From: Terriglobales bacterium
GTDB lineage: Bacteria; Acidobacteriota; Terriglobia; Terriglobales; Acidobacteriaceae
Reading direction: 5' to 3'
DNA length: 64,000 bases
Assembly: GCA_025462725.1 (NCBI GenBank)
Contig: JAOAPE010000011.1
Span: forward strand, 388,114-452,113
Part shown: positions 60,757-64,000 of the stretch, piece by piece
Position numbering within the stretch: the first letter of the stretch is position 1
Layout: each line of letters opens with the position of its first letter
Position numbers and translations under genes: made by a program
Notes under the pieces: model-generated
Database searches by the model: none
The model's input: only the letters and a program-made list of their open reading frames with translations
Told to the model about the DNA's origin: nothing

Positions 60757-60833
60757 TAGTCAGTAGCAAGTAGTCGGTAGTCAGGCAAGATCAAGAGCAG
60801 CGGCAAGAGCGCAGAAGCTTAAGGAAAAAGGAT

Positions 60834-61304
60834 ATGCCAAGAAAAGGACACATCGGAAAGCGGGAAGTGGCGGCTGACCCCGTCTACAACTCCACACTGG
60901 TAACCAAGTTCGTGAATTCCATGATGTGGGGCGGCAAGAAGTCCACCGCACAGGGAATCTTCTACGAATCAATGAGACAGTTGGAAAAGAAGGGCGGAGA
61001 TGAGGCCCTGAAGCTGTTCAAGAAGGCAGTTGAGAACGCCAAGCCGGTGCTGGAAGTGAAGTCCCGCCGCGTGGGCGGAGCTAACTACCAGGTGCCGATC
61101 GAAGTGAATCCCGATAGGCGCACTTCGCTGGCGATCCGCTGGCTGGTGACTTTCACCCGCAGCCGTGGTGAAAAAGGCATGGTCGACAAATTGACCGCTG
61201 AGTTGCTCGATGCCGCAAACGGCAAGGGCGCAGCGATCAAGAAAAAGGAAGATGTCCACCGTATGGCGGAAGCCAATAAGGCCTTTGCGCACTATAGGTG
61301 GTAG
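60834..61304 (+). CDS. rpsG: 30S ribosomal protein S7 (156 aa)
   Basis: S7 binds the 3' domain of 16S rRNA and starts its assembly; it also touches the tRNA in the E and P sites. Conserved parts are [34 protein letters not shown] and [10 protein letters not shown]. The standard length and the ribosome site AAGGA fit. In many bacteria S7 is the autoregulatory protein of the str operon. Confidence 0.97.
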   Translation: MPRKGHIGKREVAADPVYNSTLVTKFVNSMMWGGKKSTAQGIFYESMRQLEKKGGDEALKLFKKAVENAKPVLEVKSRRVGGANYQVPIEVNPDRRTSLAIRWLVTFTRSRGEKGMVDKLTAELLDAANGKGAAIKKKEDVHRMAEANKAFAHYRW

Positions 61305-61397
61305 GAATCAGCTATTAGTCTTTAGCTCTTAGCTCAAACACGGACTACCCGAATTCGGGCGATATCAAGAGTTTAGAAACAGGAATAGGGAAACAAA

Positions 61398-63497
61398 GTG
61401 GCGAGACAGACTCCATTAAATCGTTGCAGGAACATCGGCATCATGGCGCACATCGATGCCGGTAAGACCACCACAACGGAGCGCATTTTGTTTTATACGG
61501 GAATCACGCACCGTATTGGTGAAGTCCATGAAGGCACCGCAACCATGGACTGGATGGAGCAGGAGCAGGAGCGTGGCATCACCATCACCTCCGCTGCGAC
61601 CACTTGCAGCTGGCGCGATATCCGCATCAACATTATTGATACACCGGGCCACGTGGATTTCACCGCTGAAGTCGAGCGCTCATTGCGCGTCCTCGACGGC
61701 GCGGTCGCGTGCTTTGACGCTGTCCACGGCGTGCAGCCGCAATCGGAAAAGGTCTGGCGCCAAGCTGACAAATACGGCGTCCCCAGAATTTGCTTCATTA
61801 ATAAGATGGACAAGATGGGCGCGGATTTTGAGCACGCCATCGAGACCATCCGCAAGAGATTGAATGCGAAACCGATTGCTATCCAATTGCCGATCGGCGC
61901 AGAAGCGAACTTCAAAGGTGTGATTGACCTGCTCACCATGAAGGCCATCATCTGGAATGACGAGACGATGGGCGCAGAATACGTGGTCGAAGAGATTCCT
62001 GAGAATTTGAAGAAGAAAGCGGAAGCTTTCCGTCTGCAGATGGTTGAGAGCGTCGCGGAAAACGACGACGAGATCCTGCACATGTTCCTCGAAGGCGAAG
62101 ATATTCCCGCCGACAAACTTAAAGCTTCATTGCGCAAGAGCGTCATCGCGCTGAAGGTATTCCCGGTCGTAGCGGGATCGTCCTTCAAGAACAAGGGCGT
62201 ACAGACGCTGCTCGATGCAGTCGTCGATTACCTCCCTTCGCCGCTCGATGTTCCTCCGGTCGAAGGTGGAGACCCAGACAAGAAAGTTGAAAAAGTCGTC
62301 CGCAAGGCTGACGACACTGAGCCGTTTTCGGGCCTGGCATTCAAGATCATGACTGACCCGTTCGTGGGGCAGCTGGCATTCATCCGCGTTTACTCCGGTC
62401 ACTTGAAGACCGGCGACAGCGTGTTGAACCCGCGCACCACGAAAGTTGAGCGCATCGGCCGTCTGTTGAAGATGCACGCCAACAAGCGTGAAGAGATTCA
62501 AGAGATCTACGCCGGCGACATCTGCGCAGCAGTGGGACTTCGCGGTATCAATACCGGAGACACCATTTGTGACGAGCGAAAGCCGGTGGTTTTGGAATCG
62601 ATTGACTTCCCCGCACCGGTTATCGCAGTGGCAGTGGAACCGAAGACCAAGGCCGACCAGGAAAAGATGGGCGTCGCGTTGTCGAAGCTGGCGCAGGAAG
62701 ACCCGACGTTCAAAGTCCACACCGATATAGATAGCGGACAGACGATCATCGCCGGCATGGGCGAGCTGCATCTTGAGATCATCGTTGACCGCATGATGCG
62801 CGAATACAAAGTGGAAGCCAACGTCGGCAAGCCGCAGGTCGCGTATCGCGAGACCATCCGCAAGAAGTCAGACGCGGAAGGAAAATACATCCGCCAGACC
62901 GGTGGCAAGGGCCAATACGGACACGTCAAGATCATCCTCGAGCCCAATACGCCGGGGGCGGGATACGAGTTCGTCAATGACATCAAAGGTGGCTCGATTC
63001 CGAAGGAATTCATCAAGCCGGTTGACATGGGCATCAAGGAAGCGCTGCAAGGCGGCATCCTGGCTGGCTATGAAATGGTAGACGTGAAAGCGACACTGTA
63101 CGACGGCAGCTATCACGATGTTGACTCGAACGAAATGGCATTCAAGATCGCCGGTTCGATGGCGTTCAAAGAAGCCGCCCGCAAAGCTAGCCCGGTATTG
63201 CTAGAGCCGGTGATGGCGGTGGAAGTGGTCACTCCGGAAGATTTTGCCGGAACCATTATGGGCGACTTGAGTTCGCGTCGCGGACGCATTGAGGGAATGG
63301 AGCATCGCGCAGGTTCGCAGGTGATCAAGGCGATCGTGCCGCTGGCAGAAATGTTTGGATACGCCACGCACATGCGCTCAAGCACACAGGGCCGCGCCGA
63401 GTACTCGATGCACTTTGCAAGATACGAAGAGGCACCAAGGTCAGTGGCGGAGGAGATTATCGCCAAGGTGCAGGGGAAAAGCACCGCGACTAAGTAG
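61398..63497 (+). CDS. fusA: Elongation factor G (699 aa)
   Basis: The GTPase that drives ribosome translocation. G motifs: AHIDAGKTT (residues 17-25), [13 protein letters not shown]; then the beta-barrel domain and C-terminal domains III-V with GELHLEI and RETIRKKSD. Full length. The start is GTG at 61398. A small ABM-type gene follows before tuf, which is unusual. Confidence 0.97.
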   Translation: MARQTPLNRCRNIGIMAHIDAGKTTTTERILFYTGITHRIGEVHEGTATMDWMEQEQERGITITSAATTCSWRDIRINIIDTPGHVDFTAEVERSLRVLDGAVACFDAVHGVQPQSEKVWRQADKYGVPRICFINKMDKMGADFEHAIETIRKRLNAKPIAIQLPIGAEANFKGVIDLLTMKAIIWNDETMGAEYVVEEIPENLKKKAEAFRLQMVESVAENDDEILHMFLEGEDIPADKLKASLRKSVIALKVFPVVAGSSFKNKGVQTLLDAVVDYLPSPLDVPPVEGGDPDKKVEKVVRKADDTEPFSGLAFKIMTDPFVGQLAFIRVYSGHLKTGDSVLNPRTTKVERIGRLLKMHANKREEIQEIYAGDICAAVGLRGINTGDTICDERKPVVLESIDFPAPVIAVAVEPKTKADQEKMGVALSKLAQEDPTFKVHTDIDSGQTIIAGMGELHLEIIVDRMMREYKVEANVGKPQVAYRETIRKKSDAEGKYIRQTGGKGQYGHVKIILEPNTPGAGYEFVNDIKGGSIPKEFIKPVDMGIKEALQGGILAGYEMVDVKATLYDGSYHDVDSNEMAFKIAGSMAFKEAARKASPVLLEPVMAVEVVTPEDFAGTIMGDLSSRRGRIEGMEHRAGSQVIKAIVPLAEMFGYATHMRSSTQGRAEYSMHFARYEEAPRSVAEEIIAKVQGKSTATK

Positions 63498-63513
63498 TGG
63501 TTCACGGTTCAAG

Positions 63514-63846
63514 GTGGCCCGTGAATTTTGGGTCTGCGAAGGTCGCGAGACAGACTTTGAACGCGTTTTCGGTAAACAAGGGTTGTGGGCTGAACTTCTC
63601 CAGAGAGCAAGCGGGTTTCTGGGCACGGAGTTGAGTTGCGAGTCGGAGATCGAAAGGCGATACAGAATTTTCGATTACTGGGAATCGCACCTGCACTTTG
63701 AAGAGTTTCGAGAGCTTCACAAGGTCGATTGCGAAAGATTGTTTCGGCTGGTTGAAAGCGAAAGGATTTTTGATCGCGAGTTGTTTCTGGGTTCGTTCTA
63801 CACGGGCGGACCTGATGATGATGAAGCAGGTTTAGTCCAGGCTTAG
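63514..63846 (+). CDS. Antibiotic biosynthesis monooxygenase-like small protein (110 aa)
   Basis: A ferredoxin-like alpha/beta protein of about 110 residues resembling ABM-domain proteins: [17 protein letters not shown]...[18 protein letters not shown] and [19 protein letters not shown]. The GTG at 63514 is the most likely start, with AAGG right before it; the frame is open further upstream into fusA. It lies 16 bases after fusA and 32 bases before tuf, so it is co-transcribed with the translation genes. The fold suggests a heme or small-molecule enzyme; the role is unknown. Confidence 0.6.
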
Positions 63847-63878
63847 CCGGACGAGAATACAAGAAGAAGGAAAAGAAC

Positions 63879-64000
63879 ATGGCGAAAGAAAAATTTGACC
63901 GCAGCAAGCCGCACGTGAACGTGGGAACGATCGGACACATCGATCACGGCAAGACGACCTTGACGGCAGCGATCACCAAAGTATTGTCGAAGCACAACCC
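63879..64000 (+). CDS. tuf: Elongation factor Tu, 5' part
   Basis: The first 40 residues are present: [20 protein letters not shown], the G1 box of EF-Tu, which delivers aminoacyl-tRNA to the ribosome. The frame leaves the window at its right edge. It has AGAAGGAAAAGAAC upstream. It completes the str gene order rpsL-rpsG-fusA-tuf. Confidence 0.96.

Noticed and set aside
1..64000. CRISPR arrays, insertion sequences and rRNA genes
   Set aside because: No regularly spaced repeats, transposase signatures or rRNA segments are seen anywhere in the window.

Overview
The window looks like chromosomal DNA of an acidobacterium, probably of the Terriglobia / Koribacter type. The reasons are an ADOP-type duplicated orphan permease with its PadR regulator, two complete VWFA-related acidobacterial secreted proteins plus a fragment of a third, secreted carboxypeptidase-regulatory-like proteins, and families of intergenic repeats typical of that phylum. 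This assignment is inferred from gene families; no 16S gene is present.

Bases 1-15219 are an integrated element. Its right end is marked by a 24-base copy of the 3' end of a tRNA-Leu gene (15196-15219), so the intact tRNA and probably an integrase should lie to the left of the window. The left part (1-2866, minus strand) holds small coupled genes, an excisionase-like HTH protein with a good promoter, and a three-gene set of small membrane proteins. The middle (3241-9225) carries cargo: a PD-(D/E)XK nuclease, a zinc-ribbon protein, a HEPN-domain protein and a small CxxC peptide in one tight operon, two divergent HNH-like proteins, and unknown genes. The right part (9422-15037) has a secreted HNH-like protein, a 4-fold-beta-flower-like protein, a 784-residue phage-type protein and a coupled cluster with a phage small terminase subunit. 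No large terminase, portal or capsid gene is visible, so a phage satellite or a decayed prophage fits better than a complete phage.

From 15234 onward the sequence is ordinary chromosome. It begins with a PadR-ADOP permease operon with a visible operator, a lone receiver protein, a TonB receptor / DUF4154 / CHASE8 histidine kinase operon, a hybrid PAS kinase, the ABC-F protein Uup, a MATE exporter, two MacB-type permeases, a secreted BNR-repeat protein, a TPR-GAF protein and a kynureninase-like enzyme. An ECF sigma / anti-sigma operon follows, with the sigma gene frameshifted. Next come a frameshifted VOC enzyme, lexA, thioredoxin, a possible small RNA with a strong terminator, and a radical SAM protein.

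Bases 43621-48388 carry thiolase, 3-hydroxyacyl-CoA dehydrogenase and enoyl-CoA hydratase, which could together interconvert acetyl-CoA and C4 acyl-CoAs or serve beta-oxidation. They are followed by a VOC-lumazine synthase fusion and nusB. Bases 48470-57627 are a minus-strand series of large secreted proteins. The right end holds an ArsR-SDR pair, a repeat-containing exported protein, a broken VWFA fragment, and the str cluster rpsL-rpsG-fusA-tuf, with a small monooxygenase-like gene between fusA and tuf. At least four small indels break otherwise recognisable genes, so sequencing errors should be considered before calling them pseudogenes.
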